This document shows positions 22,373 through 33,970 of a stretch of DNA of 64,000 nucleotides, one piece after another. Numbering within the stretch: position 1 is the stretch's first letter; every line of letters starts with the position of its first letter. Source of the DNA: Leuctra nigra (taxonomy: Eukaryota; Arthropoda; Insecta; Plecoptera; Leuctridae); assembly GCA_934045905.1 (NCBI GenBank), contig OW203769.1:1637546-1701545 (forward strand), given 5' to 3'. The notes under the pieces were generated by a model. The model did no database searches. It was not told the DNA's origin and saw only the letters and a list, made by a program, of their open reading frames with translations. The translations under genes and the position numbers were made by a program.

Positions 22373-24148
22373 CAGTGTTGGACTGGGCCGCCGGGCAACC
22401 GGGCAATGCCCGGTGGGCCGATTCAAAATGGGCCGATCGACCTGTAGAAAAGGACCGGTGTCGACTTCCATAAAGTATCTCTACTTAATTCATAGTCTAG
22501 AATTACAATGTTACGTAGATCACATCCCATTAAGCACACCATCTACTTCAATTGCAAGGTATTCTGATCTTAGAGTATTGTATATACTGTGGCGTGGTGT
22601 GATAATATGATATCGGAACTCGTCTGTCTGGGCCGCTCAAACCTAGGATGATTACTCAAACGGTTCTTCAAGTTCGGGCCGAGCCGCACTGCAATTGACT
22701 GTTTACATTGGCGGCTCAGAAATGCTCTCTCCTTCAGCTCTATCGGCTGTTAACTGGCTGTTTCACTTAACACAAGAATTTTTCTAAAAAAATTATCCAA
22801 TTGTTTTGATTTTTTCTGCTTCCTTAAAGATTGGCTGCGCTCGAAGATTTTTTTTAAAATTAATTCAGACTCTGTAGCAGGACCAGAAAATTCCTAGTGA
22901 CTAGCAAAATCGAAGAAAATTTTTGGTGGGAACGGAAGGAAAATTCACAAATGAATACAATTTAATAATAATACGAACTATTTGATACCAAAACACATAG
23001 AAACTTATTTTGATCATTGCTGTTCTGTTGCTTATTGCACCTTCTTAAAAGGAATTAAAAAATCGATTCATAATCCATTATCTTTACTAGAAATTCAAAC
23101 AATTCCCTGCCAGGGCCTTTGGGGATTTGATAAAATAACAAAATTTGCAGATTATATTGCATGTTGTCTAAAGTTTTCCCAAGAACATTGCATATAACAC
23201 GTTTTTTAATTTCTTTGAAATGGATGCAACATAGCTTCAAAGTCGATTATTTTGTATCAAAGACTCAAAAAATGCCCTGCTGGGCCAATTGGGTTTCTAT
23301 AACACAAATTTCATATTATATCACATTAGTCTAAAGTTTCCCCAAGATTATTGCATAACCCAAATTTAAATTTCTATGAAATTAATGCCAAAATAGCTTC
23401 AAATTCGATTATTTTGGATCAAACACTCAAAAAATTCCCTGCGGGGCCAATTGGGTTCTATAAAACATATGGTTTCAGATTATATCACATGCGTCTAAAG
23501 TTTCCACATGATAATACATATCACAAATTTTGAATTTCTTTGAAATTGATGCCAAAATAGCTTGAAATTCGATTCATTTATATCAAAAACTAAAAAAATG
23601 TCCTGCGGGTTACTACTACCAATTGGGTTACTACTAGGTATAAGACAAATTTCAGATTAGTATCTCATTTGTCTAAAGTTTCCCCACGATAATGCATATC
23701 AACAATTTTAAATTTCTTTGAAATTAATGCCAAAATAGCTTCAAATTCGATTCTTTTGGATCAAAAACTCAAAAACCTAAGACAAATAGTTACAGATTAT
23801 ATCACATTTGTCTAAAGTTTCCACAGGATAATGCATATCACACATTTTAAATTCCTTTGAATAAAATGCCAAAATAGCTTCAAATTCGATTATTTTACAT
23901 CAAAAATTCATAAAAATGCCCTGCGGGGCTACCTGGGTCCCCCTTGTGACGGTGCACTACCTTTTCCTTACATTCATTGATCACCGATAATTTTAACCCC
24001 CACCCAAAAGAAAGTTCCTACGCGCCTGCCGCTGGCTTGCAGCATAGTTTTGCCAAAAAAAGTTCATTCTGAAAATCGGCCGCTTTTTTACCGTGGGCCG
24101 GTTTCTAATCTGTTGCCCGGTAAGAAATTTTACCCCAGTCCGACACTG
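22373..24148. mobile_element. non-autonomous hAT element in exon 2 of OR-A
   Basis: The ends are inverted (CAGTGTTGGACTGGGC at 22,373 and the complement of CAGTGTCGGACTGGGG at 24,148). Identical 8-bp target duplications, TTGTCTGT, lie at 22,365-22,372 and 24,149-24,156. The 8-bp duplication and CAGTG end are diagnostic of the hAT superfamily. The 1,776-bp interior encodes no transposase; from about 23,060 to 23,940 it has about five degenerate copies of a ~165-bp unit (tctaaagttt recurs at 23,166, 23,331, 23,491, 23,670 and 23,810). Confidence 0.9.
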
Positions 24149-24603
24149 TTGTCTGTTCATGTAGAAATACACCCAGCGGTTGAAGAAAGCCTCGAAGCAC
24201 TAATCTGCGACTACGGCACGAGGCAGGTAATATCTCAGACGACTTGCGAAGCTCTCCTTAACCTCGGAGCCGTGTGACGTCATACCTGTGAACAAGATTT
24301 TGTGGTGTTTCGATCTTCATATTCTGACTATTTAGGTACTCATTTAGGAGGGTGTGTTGGGGTGAAGCTATTAGAAACTACTGTGTAAGGAAGATGAGAA
24401 AGACTTTCTATGGTGTTTCATACCTTGTTGGGTGAGCGAATCGTGATTCTCTTCGATCTTTTGGCACGGAGCGATATTTTTTTCTTACTGCTAGTATAAG
24501 TACAATTTGTACCATTTAATCGATCGAGCTGTTATTTTTCACATACCCAAATTATCCGAGTATCCAAAATAGTATAGTTTGTCGCGGTTTTGTTGTTGAA
24601 TAA

Positions 24604-25090
24604 AGCCTGATGCACAATTGAATTAAGGTTTATGGTTTAATGTTTAGTGATTAGTGTTTAAGATGTTATAACAGAGTCCAGTGCACAATTGCTTATTTCA
24701 CGAGGTTATTTCACCACGTGATAAAATTAAATAATTGATCGAAAAATGATATGGAAACAAATATATGAGCAAGATTAGGCACAAATATCAAATTAAAATG
24801 CTTCCAATGACATTAATTCAGACGACTTTTCATTTTCCCGTACGAATTTGACATTGACATTTACTCTGCTCTCTTCTGATTGGTTCGTCATAAGGTGAAA
24901 TAGTGTTTTGCAATAAGAAATGGATTTTGTTGATTTCTTATTTCAGCTTAAACCTTAAACACTAAACCTTATAACGCTTATGACAGTTGTGCATGGTAAC
25001 GTTATAACAGCACCTTTCATTTCTCTTAAACACTAAACACTAAACACTAAACACTAAACCATAAACCTTAATTCAATTGTGCATCAGGCT
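24604..25090. mobile_element. MITE with ~36-bp inverted ends, Harbinger-like target site
   Basis: The ends agcctgatgcacaattgaat and the matching attcaattgtgcatcaggct are inverted complements, and the match continues through 'taaggtttatggttta'. TAA flanks both sides, as expected for a 3-bp TWA duplication. The right inner part has a short run of aacactaa units. It lies in intron 1 of OR-A and has no coding capacity. Confidence 0.8.
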
Positions 25091-25311
25091 TAACCAACCA
25101 CTATTTAACAAACCACGAGGCTATTTAACAAAGCATTTTGAAATTTTGCATGGAGATAAGGCCAACATAATTATCTAATATTTCTAAAAAATTTACAAAA
25201 TCAGTCAAGTAAATACAGTTTGAAATAGCTTTAATTAGGATCTGCGTAGCATCTGGTTGGTCTTTACATGTGTGCAAAATTAAGTGCGGTTGGAGGGACA
25301 GAAAATGTCAA

Positions 25312-27111
25312 ATGTCAAATATAGCCGCTCACTCAGCTCTAGAAGATTCCCGGGAGAGAATAAAGATGGCGAAAAGAATGAAACAAATGTCAAATATAGC
25401 CGCTCGCTCAGCTCTAGAAGATTCCCGGGAGAGAATAAAGATGGCGAAAAGAATGAAACAAATGTCAAATATAGCCACTCGCTCAGCTCTAGAAGATTCC
25501 CGGGAGAGAATAAAGATGGCGAAAAGAATGAAACAAATGTCAAATATAGCCGCTCGCTCAGCTCTAGAAGATTCCCGGGAGAGAATAAAGATGGCGAAAA
25601 GAATGAAACAAATGTCAAATATAGCCGCTCGCTCAGCTCTAGAAGATTCCCGGGAGAGAATAAAGATGGCGAAAAGAATGAAACAAATGTCAAATATAGC
25701 CGCTCGCTCAGCTCTAGAAGATTCCCGGGAGAGAATAAAGATGGCGAAAAGAATGAAACAAATGTCAAATAGAGCCGCTCGCACAACTCTAGAAGATTCC
25801 CGGGAGAGAATAAAGATGGCGAAAAGAATGAAACAAATGTCAAATATAGCCGCTCGCTCAGCTCTAGAAGATTCCCGGGAGAGAATAAAGATGGCGAAAA
25901 GAATGAAACAAATGTCAAATATAGCCGCTCGCTCAGCTCTAGAAGATTCCCGGGAGAGAATAAAGATGGCGAAAAGAATGAAACAAATGTCAAATATAGC
26001 CGCTCGCTCAGCTCTAGAAGATTCCCGGGAGAGAATAAAGATGGCGAAAAGAATGAAACAAATGTCAAATATAGCCGCTCGCTCAGCTCTAGAAGATTCC
26101 CGGGAGAGAATAAAGATGGCGAAAAGAATGAAACAAATGTCAAATATAGCCGCTCGCTCAGCTCTAGAAGATTCCCGGGAGAGAATAAAGATGGCGAAAA
26201 GAATGAAACAAATGTCAAATAGAGCCGCTCGCTCAGCTCTAGAAGATTCCCGGGAGAGAATAAAGATGGCGAAAAGAATGAAACAAATGTCAAATATAGC
26301 CGCTCGCTCAGCTCTAGAAGATTCCCGGGAGAGAATAAAGATGGCGAAAAGAATGAAACAAATGTCAAATATAGCCGCTCGCTCAGCTCTAGAAGATTCC
26401 CGGGAGAGAATAAAGATGGCGAAAAGAATGAAACAAATGTCAAATAGAGCCGCTCGCTCAGCTCTAGAAGATTCCCGGGAGAGAATAAAGATGGCGAAAA
26501 GAATGAAACAAATGTCAAATATAGCCACTCGCTCAGCTCTAGAAGATTCCCGGGAGAGAATAAAGATGGCGAAAAGAATGAAACAAATGTCAAATAGAGC
26601 CGCTCGCTCAGCTCTAGAAGATTCCCGGGAGAGAATAAAGATGGCGAAAAGAATGAAACAAATGTCAAATATAGCCGCTCGCACAACTCTAGAAGATTCC
26701 CGGGAGAGAATAAAGATGGCGAAAAGAATGAAACAAATGTCAAATAGAGCCGCTCGCACAACTCTAGAAGATTCCCGGGAGAGAATAAAGATGGCGAAAA
26801 GAATGAAACAAATGTCAAATAGAGCCGCTCGCTCAGCTCTAGAAGATTCCCGGGAGAGAATAAAGATGGCGAAAAGAATGAAACAAATGTCAAATATAGC
26901 CACTCGCTCAGCTCTAGAAGATTCCCGGGAGAGAATAAAGATGGCGAAAAGAATGAAACAAATGTCAAATATAGCCACTCGCTCAGCTCTAGAAGATTCC
27001 CGGGAGAGAATAAAGATGGCGAAAAGAATGAAACAAATGTCAAATAGAGCCGCTCGCTCAGCTCTAGAAGATTCCCGGGAGAGAATAAAGATGGCGAAAA
27101 GAATGAAACAA
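25312..27111. repeat. 75-bp minisatellite, 24 units, directly inside intron 1 of OR-A
   Basis: Exactly 24 head-to-tail units of 75 bp begin atgtcaaatatagccgctcg and end gcgaaaagaatgaaacaa. Variation is confined to a few sites (ata/aga, gct/act, tcagct/acaact), and variants are scattered rather than ordered. The array ends about 30 bp from the exon 1 donor. With a period divisible by three, it is open for 500-600 codons in three frames across the two strands; these frames are by-products. Each unit has ctctagaagattccc, a close match to a heat-shock element. Confidence 0.97.
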
Positions 27112-27494
27112 ATGTCTGGGAGTGAAACATGTTTTACTCACCCAAATAGTCCATGACCTTGACGACTGACGTGCAAATGGCTGTCTCTTGCTCTCTCGGT
27201 CTCTTAGGCAACGACATGGCTATGATGACGACAACGAGGAAGACGGCGCTACGAACAACCCTCAAACCAGCGGAGCTATGATGCAAGGCGAGGACGACAG
27301 GTCGGCCACTTTGGCGCTAGCGTCGAGGGTGTACTTTTCAATTCAAAGTATTTCTTACCCCACAGTCCGTATTTTTATGTTATATTGTAAGAATTAATGT
27401 TGATATTTGGTTATTAACCGCAAGAGTGGATAATGTTTAGAAATGATAGGGCAATAATGATATTTTGATATTTTCAAATATTATAAAATACATT

Positions 27495-27520
27495 CATGAT
27501 ATATATATATATATATATTA
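27495..27520. repeat. (AT)n microsatellite
   Basis: About a dozen AT dinucleotides upstream of OR-A exon 1. Confidence 0.85.
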
Positions 27521-29200
27521 TGTCAAATATATTTTGACAGCTCACAGATTTTTTTGTTTCCAGTGCTCTCTTGAACCGACTCACTGCACAATGGAATTTT
27601 GTAACTTCCAATTAAAACAATTGAGAGGATGTCGCTTCAGATTGAAATAGAATTTGCTTTAGATATTGCAATATCTTCTTATTTTTACTCATTTTATTAT
27701 ACTAGAGTAAAACATATATGTATCTAAACAGTGAGTACATCTTCTTACGCCTGTCTAAATAAAATTTCGCGAGTTTTAATTTTGAGTGGCACGAAAGCTT
27801 ACTTCACACTTACTTCTCACAAAACCGATGGCAGCACCCCAGAGGGAGATAGTTTGGCTAGTGCCCTATTGCAACTTGACATTTGTGTACGTCTGTTGCC
27901 CATGGCAACCTGTGTTGAATTATATACGAGGAGCTCGGCTTGGCAAAGGAAAATCATTCGGACGGGCCGCCGCACTACACAGCCAAGTCTCAACACTTCA
28001 ATCACTTACACTTACCATACATGATCACATTTGTTTGTGAAGCGTGTTAAACGTGCTTATACTATACATAAATCTTTAATAATGCGTGCATCATTTTGTG
28101 TTAATTTTTTAATATTTTATGACGGCTTTTTAATTATTGTAAATCCATTGTGTACTGTTGAGCTTTGAAGTATGAGGTAATAGAACAAGGTATCTAAATT
28201 ATTATAACAATTAGGAACTATTTACCTCTAAGGAGAGCCTCTCAGAAATTCGCTGAATCAGGCCGAGAGGCCGAGCATGCCCGGAAAACATTTGAATTTT
28301 ACTTGATAATTCAGTGCATTTTAACGCGATTTAACCGCAGATTATGTCCGAAATTGATCATTTAGTTCTTTAAATGACTACTATTTTCATTATTATCGAC
28401 TATCGATATATGTGGTTTTATGGTATTCATTCAATCCAAGTTTTCGGGTCCCCCCTAAGCCCCCCCCCCCCCCCCCGCAACTGTTGTAGCTGCAACAACA
28501 AAGTTACGCCGCAATGACAACTTCGCTAAAATTGTTTTTCTGATTGTTTGTTTTTATTTGAATTCATTAAATTTATATTGGTCTCGCATTTCAATTAAAT
28601 GTTCACTTATAATTAATATATTTAAATATTTATTAAATTTGAATAAATTAATTTTCTTTTTTAAGTAATTTTTAAGTAAATGGTCGCGTGGGGTAGAATC
28701 CCCTTTAAACCCAGAAATCTTGTTCACTACAATTCAAAATAACACAAGAACGAATGACCATGAACCACAATTTTCTTCGACCCCCCCCCCCCCCCCCCCC
28801 CCAATTCCCCCTTCCCTATACAAGTACGTTCTCAAATAATTATTATTTACTTATTTTTAATCGTATTCTTCCCAGGGAGGATAAGCTGGCTGATTTTGTC
28901 AAGTGTTCATGTGTTCTCGATTCATACATACCTAATAGTTACGAGGTAATAACATTGTCTAATAATTTTGTTTGTACTCGGAGCATCCACTTTAGTAGTG
29001 AATAATTTAAAACGTTGCTCAAACATGCGACGCAGTTTTTAGTAAATTATGTGCTCTTGAAAAATCTATTAGTATGTTTATTCGCCAAAAAATACTGGTC
29101 GGATGAATAGATGAATAGGGTCGGGTCGAATGCCCCAAGAAAGTTTTATTTTTCTCCGTTGCATTATAAGCAGACAATCTTTTTCCAGTCACGAACATTC
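27521..29200. other. intergenic region upstream of OR-A, no gene recognised
   Basis: AT-rich sequence with two long C tracts (28,460 and 28,782). A GC-richer patch at 27,780-28,010 has no coding pattern I recognise. I cannot place the OR-A promoter in it. Confidence 0.4.
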
Positions 29201-29204
29201 CCAC

Positions 29205-29345
29205 CAAACTCCATTGTTGTGCAGTCCATAAACCGAACAATTGTGCAAATAGTGATAGAAACATGAAAATTTGTGTACTTACTAATTCGACCATGATAAA
29301 TCCAAAAATGTATGGCCACAAGCTGAATTTCCCCAACTTTCGGAG
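29205..29345 (-). repeat. one arm of an inverted repeat pair of unknown nature
   Basis: This segment is the diverged inverted counterpart of 33,487-33,640: attactccgaaagttg, 'cagctt..ggccata', 'tcgaattagtaagtacacaaattttcatgtttctatcactattt' and 'cggtttatggactgcac' match across the pair. A minus-strand frame with hydrophobic stretches covers it, but I do not recognise a family. Confidence 0.55.
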
Positions 29346-30028
29346 TAATTAAGTAATTAAATTAAACAATTAAATGTTAAATATCACAATAAATTGGCGG
29401 CTTTTTTGAAATTTTAAAATTGAATATTATATAGAATTATTATTTTAAATATAAACCGTCGTTTCTTTAATTAAAATTTGATTAATTCAGACTCAAATTT
29501 AATAATTAAGAAATTGAAATCAATCTCCAAATGTGCATTCATGCATAAGGAATGAAAATCTAGAAGGCTTTGACTTTATTTCTCTACATCCGATCAAAAG
29601 AAATAGTTACCTATGAGTACATACCTTACATCGTTCATGTTGAGTAATCCAAGGTGATTTATGAAGGATATTCACTGCATACTGGAGCTTATCAAAATTT
29701 GCAGTCAATATTATTTAATTTTGCAGTGAAAAACGCGTTGATAAGCGAGCACGGATACGTGCAACACCTCGAACCATAATCAATAATATACGTAAAACAA
29801 TTGAAATCTAGAAGCACGATCCATTAAATTATATTAAAAAAATGAATTTGCTTCTCATTGCAAGTAACACTACACTCATGTGTATTTATTGGAATATTTA
29901 GGTATTATGGATTAATACAAAATAAAAATAAATAGATTCAATCCACAAAATAGACCATTGTCTAAGTGCTAATATGAGCAAACCTAATTTAAGAAATATT
30001 ATCCAAACAGACCCTTCCGTTTAATATC

Positions 30029-32351
30029 GTACTATACACTCACGTCACTCAACATACCGTAAATGCCTAATAAACTGAGGAGCAGACCAAACACTTTTAC
30101 TGTAAGCAACAACATGGCATTTTCGGCCTACTGGATCTCAAAATTGGTAAATCTCACATTGTTGCGAAATATCTTAATTTCGAGCTATGGCCCACCCCAC
30201 TACATATACCAAATTTGGGAACAATAGGTTATGCCATTTGCGCGCTAGAGGACCGAGAAAACAGTGAAATTACACCACTTTCTGATTCTGAAGATGATGA
30301 TGATTCTGATGATATCACGAAACGTCGCTATCACCGCCACAGCCTAAACGGCTGAACCGATCGACCTGAAATTTTTACCACATGTGCACTTTTGGCGTCT
30401 GAGGTGCCTTTTTATAAAACCAACCGGAAGCCCCCATTTTGAAACCGGAAGTGACGTCATAACTCAAAAACGTCTGGACCGATTAGAACGAAATTAGCGC
30501 CATTCGATTTAGATGGTCATCTATATGAAGTATCAATAAAAAAAATATTATTTTCTTATTTTCTAAACCGGAAGTGACGTCATAAATACGCAATATTTAA
30601 CTTATTTCAACAAATTATACTTAAAATACGTACATAATTAACTTACATTGTAACATAGACAATACAATTTATATATTCAAGGTAGCAGTGTTCTCGGCCG
30701 CCATTCTTGAAACCGGAAGTGACGTCATATATCTAAAACGCCTGTACCGATTGCAACTGAACTAGCTCCTGCGTATTCATTCTGCTATTTATTTGAAAAA
30801 TCAATTGTGAAAAATGAATAAATAAATTAATGGTACCGGAAATGGCGGCAGGAACCACTAAATGAAACCGGAAGTGACGTCATATATTACAAACGGCATG
30901 ACCGATTTTACGGAAATATAGGGATTAGGAATTCAGATGGTCGTTCATGAAGGTATCAACTAGATAAAACTAGATTGTTTTCTTATTACCTATACCGGAA
31001 TTCGGCCGCTATTTCAAAACCGGAAGTGACGTCATGTATCGAAAACGGCTGGATCGATTATAACGAAACTTAAGCTATTCTTCTTGGATAATCATTTTCA
31101 TCTTATACCAAACGCAACTTTTCATAGTAACCAAATCGGTTGAGGCGTATTTTTTTAAAGAAATTAGTCCCTGCTCGGACATGTGCTACAAGCTGTATGA
31201 ATAAACTAACAAAAGAAGTGATATCCCAGAAAAAACACTCCGTGTAAAAATACCAGCCAAGTCTCTTTAACTATAAAAAAAATAGAAGAAATCTAAAAAT
31301 TCAGCACTGAAAAGGAGTGATATCAAAAAAGGAGCCAAGTCAACGAATTTTCCAAATTTTAATCGTACCATTGAAATAAAAATATCAACCCCCGAGAAAT
31401 ACTTAAAAAAAGGACTTGGCGCATCGTTTTTTTAAAGACATTTTTCTATTCTTAAGCTTATGCCACTCACATACTACGTAGTTCAGAAATGCCTAGAAAA
31501 ATTGGGACAAAACTTTCAAATTAAATATTGAACATTCTGTAAAAATATTTTAAATTTAAATATAAGTACGCAAAGAAACATAGCATTGTCTTACAAGCAA
31601 TAAATACAGAACAGTTGTGTTTGTGATTGGTAGGTACCTATAGTTTTGTGGGTACATCAACATACCTACTACAGCATTATACTTTGAACCTTCTCGCCGT
31701 GTAATTAATTGCTATTAATTAACATTTTATACCAAAAAAATTCATAAATTACATAACGTATTACTTTAGATAAAAATCTAGTCAGTAATTATTTGAGCAG
31801 CATGGCTCAGTGCACTAGTCACTTATACAAATCTCATTGACGGCCTTCTTGTAATGAGCGCTTTCGCTATTTCCCTCAGTCACGATATTGAGAAGTATGA
31901 TTGATTAATATGACCCTAGAAATAGTGGCAATAACGAATAGACTAGGCCGCTTCCGTTTATTCGTTATTCGTTTATCCGTTTATTTCCTCTGAATATTGA
32001 CAAAATACCAAAACTGCCAGTAGGTAAGAGTACTAGTTATATTAAAACGTAGTATGATTCGTCGATAATGAATGTGATATACTCAGGAAAATATACTTGT
32101 AGAGTTCTTCCTATACTTTTAGGATAGAAAAGTGTCTTTAAAAAAACGATGCGCCAAGTCCTTTTTTTTAAGTATTTCTCGGGGGTTGATATTTTTATTT
32201 CAATGGTACGATTAAAATTTGGAAAATTCGTTGACTTGGCTCCTTTTTTGATATCACTCCTTTTCAGTGCTGAATTTTTAGATTTCTTCTATTTTTTTTT
32301 ATAGTTAAAGAGACTTGGCTGGTATTTTTACACGGAGTGTTTTTTCTGGGA
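30029..32351 (-). mobile_element. H1 copy 3, near-identical to copy 2 and inverted
   Basis: Read on the minus strand it starts TCCCAGAAAAAACACTCCG at 32,351, preceded by A. Hairpin arms lie at 32,125-32,351 and 31,222-31,448, around the same spacer as copy 2, and the five tgacgtca modules are at 30,430-31,040. It stops near 30,029, in the 'tatagtacga' stretch, so the terminal stem and CTAG are lost. Confidence 0.8.
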
Positions 32352-32764
32352 TAGAGCTTACCTAACACATTGCTTACCTAACATAAACCTAACTCGTTGG
32401 ATCTATAAGAAACATATCGACTAAATAAATAAAATATTTTATAAATTAATTTCAATTAACAACTAACCAAACTGTTTCTACAATCAAGCAGACTTGCCGG
32501 TCTGCAAATAATTAGCTCAACCTTTAAAAGGATTTAAAGTAAGACTGCATGTTAAAACTCTTATAATAACCTATACCTACAATAATTACATCTTCTTCAA
32601 GAAAATAATAAAACCTAAGTAGAACCAAGCAGGTATTGCTATAACTATATATCATACCGTAAAACGTATTCTAACAATAAAATAGATAGGCAGCTGCTTG
32701 CTACCGAGCTGTTTTGAATGGGGCGCATCGAGCGGCCGCAACGGACTCCTCGAACCTACAATGC

Positions 32765-32985
32765 TATTTATATGGGAAAACATGATTTTTTTTTTATTTA
32801 TGAACGGATCTTTCTCAAAAACTATACAGGTCTAAGTTAGTATGAGATGAAGGTGTGTGCAAAATTTCAGATCGATACGTTGACCGGTGCGACGTGGGTT
32901 GAACCAGCAAAAGAAAAAAAAAAATCAAACACACACACAGAGAAAGTGCCGCAAGAGTCAGGTGGAGACGCTCGCTCCGCTCGCT
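32765..32985 (-). repeat. H2 family 5' fragment
   Basis: The right end, ggagacgctcgctccgctcgctt, is the inverted H2 5' end, and the preceding 'gtgtgcaaaatttcagatcgat' block is the usual neighbour. The 3' part is missing. Confidence 0.6.
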
Positions 32986-33486
32986 TAACAATACAAATCT
33001 CATGTATACATACGCGTGTGAAGACTGTCAAAACCAAGTGCTGTTTGTTTACACATTACATTCATAATAGTGGATATAATTAATATCTCAACATTTCGTT
33101 GGAAAGAGGAAGAAAGAGCGCATGTTATACATTCTGACATTGCGTCAGGTTTGTGATGCATATGTTCCTTTTTATTAGAGTAATGTTTGCTGTTCTTGTA
33201 AACTCGTAGAATTTCCTTTAACTTCAGGTCTTGATTTAAGAATATTAAGGTGCAAGGAAGTAAAATCATCTAATATGTTATTTTCGCAGTTCTTTTCTGC
33301 GTAGATTAGTTCCAACAGATGTGTCCTAACTTATCTGATGAGTGAGAAGTATTTGCTAAACTGAACCCTTCCAATAGAAAATGTGTAGCTTTTTGGTTAA
33401 AAAGTCACGTGATATACAGCCACCTTAATGACTTAAAAACAGCGTGTTAATTTGACATTTTACTAAAAAATGTGAATTCATTAATT

Positions 33487-33640
33487 AATTACTCCGAAAG
33501 TTGCAGGAATTCAGCTTGGGGCCATAAATTTTTGGATTTTTCATGATCGAATTAGTATGTACACAAATTTTTATGTTTCTATGACTATTTGCATTATTGA
33601 CCCCTAAATTGCGGTTTATGGACTGCACTTATATTTGTTA
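33487..33640 (+). repeat. second arm of the unknown inverted pair
   Basis: This is the partner of 29,205-29,345, in opposite orientation and separated by about 4.2 kb that includes H1 copy 3. The identity is imperfect, so the duplication is old. Confidence 0.55.
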
Positions 33641-33771
33641 TAACATGTTAATGTATTAAAATTAAATGAAAGTTGCGTTTAACGGCCCGTCGACATCTAC
33701 TAGGTAATTTTGCACAGAGTCAAGATTAGATAAAAATAACATGGTATTTGTATCTTTTAATGCATTATAGA

Positions 33772-33970
33772 TCCCAGAAAAAAGCAATCCGTGTAAAAAA
33801 TGAGCCAAGTACCTACCTGTCAACTAAAAAAAATAGAGGAAATCAAATCAAATTCACCACTGAAAAGAAGTGATATCAAAAAAGTAGCCAAGTCATCGAA
33901 ATTTCCGAATATTTAATCGTACCTTGAAATAAAAATCGTAAACCTCAGAGAAATACTTGGAAAAAGAGTG
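33772..33970 (+). repeat. H1 fragment: single hairpin arm
   Basis: It starts tcccagaaaaaagcaatccg after an A and follows the left arm of H1 (actgaaaagaagtgatatca, then 'gagaaatacttgg'). No second arm or tail follows. Confidence 0.7.

Larger units (their letters stand above)
18970..27217 (-). pseudogene. OR-A: odorant receptor pseudogene with repeat-expanded loop
   Basis: This is an insect odorant receptor (7tm_6), normally a membrane subunit of a ligand-gated cation channel formed with Orco. Exons on the minus strand: 27,217-27,142; 24,285-24,149 continued at 22,372-22,057; 20,641-19,789; 19,712-19,613; 19,412-19,308; 19,122-18,970. All junctions are GT-AG, and lengths and phases match OR-C except in exon 3. 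Recognisable parts are FEAFFNRWVYF (TM1), CQFRVLCDKLL after TM4, HHQALIR before TM5, and the C-terminal SSLVREALYGCDWFEASESF with YVPFSLDTFQ. Three defects are seen: two in-frame stops in exon 2 (after AVVAD and after HISTV), a hAT insertion in the same exon, and an exon 3 length of 853 bp that is out of register with its paralogues. No last exon was found. Confidence 0.85.

Noticed and set aside
25020..25075. Telomere-like aacactaa repeats
   Set aside because: Only a few units, inside a MITE; the unit is not the insect telomere repeat TTAGG.
25312..27111. CRISPR array
   Set aside because: Units are contiguous and identical along all 75 bp with no unique spacers, and the genome is eukaryotic.
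24285..27142. Retained-intron protein joining OR-A exon 1 to the minisatellite frame
   Set aside because: A good donor (gtgagt) follows exon 1, with the same phase as in OR-B and OR-C.
25270..27156. Open frames of about 628 (+), 616 (-) and 549 (-) codons
   Set aside because: All come from a 75-bp tandem repeat whose period is a multiple of three; being open in several frames on both strands is expected, and the region lies inside the first intron of OR-A.
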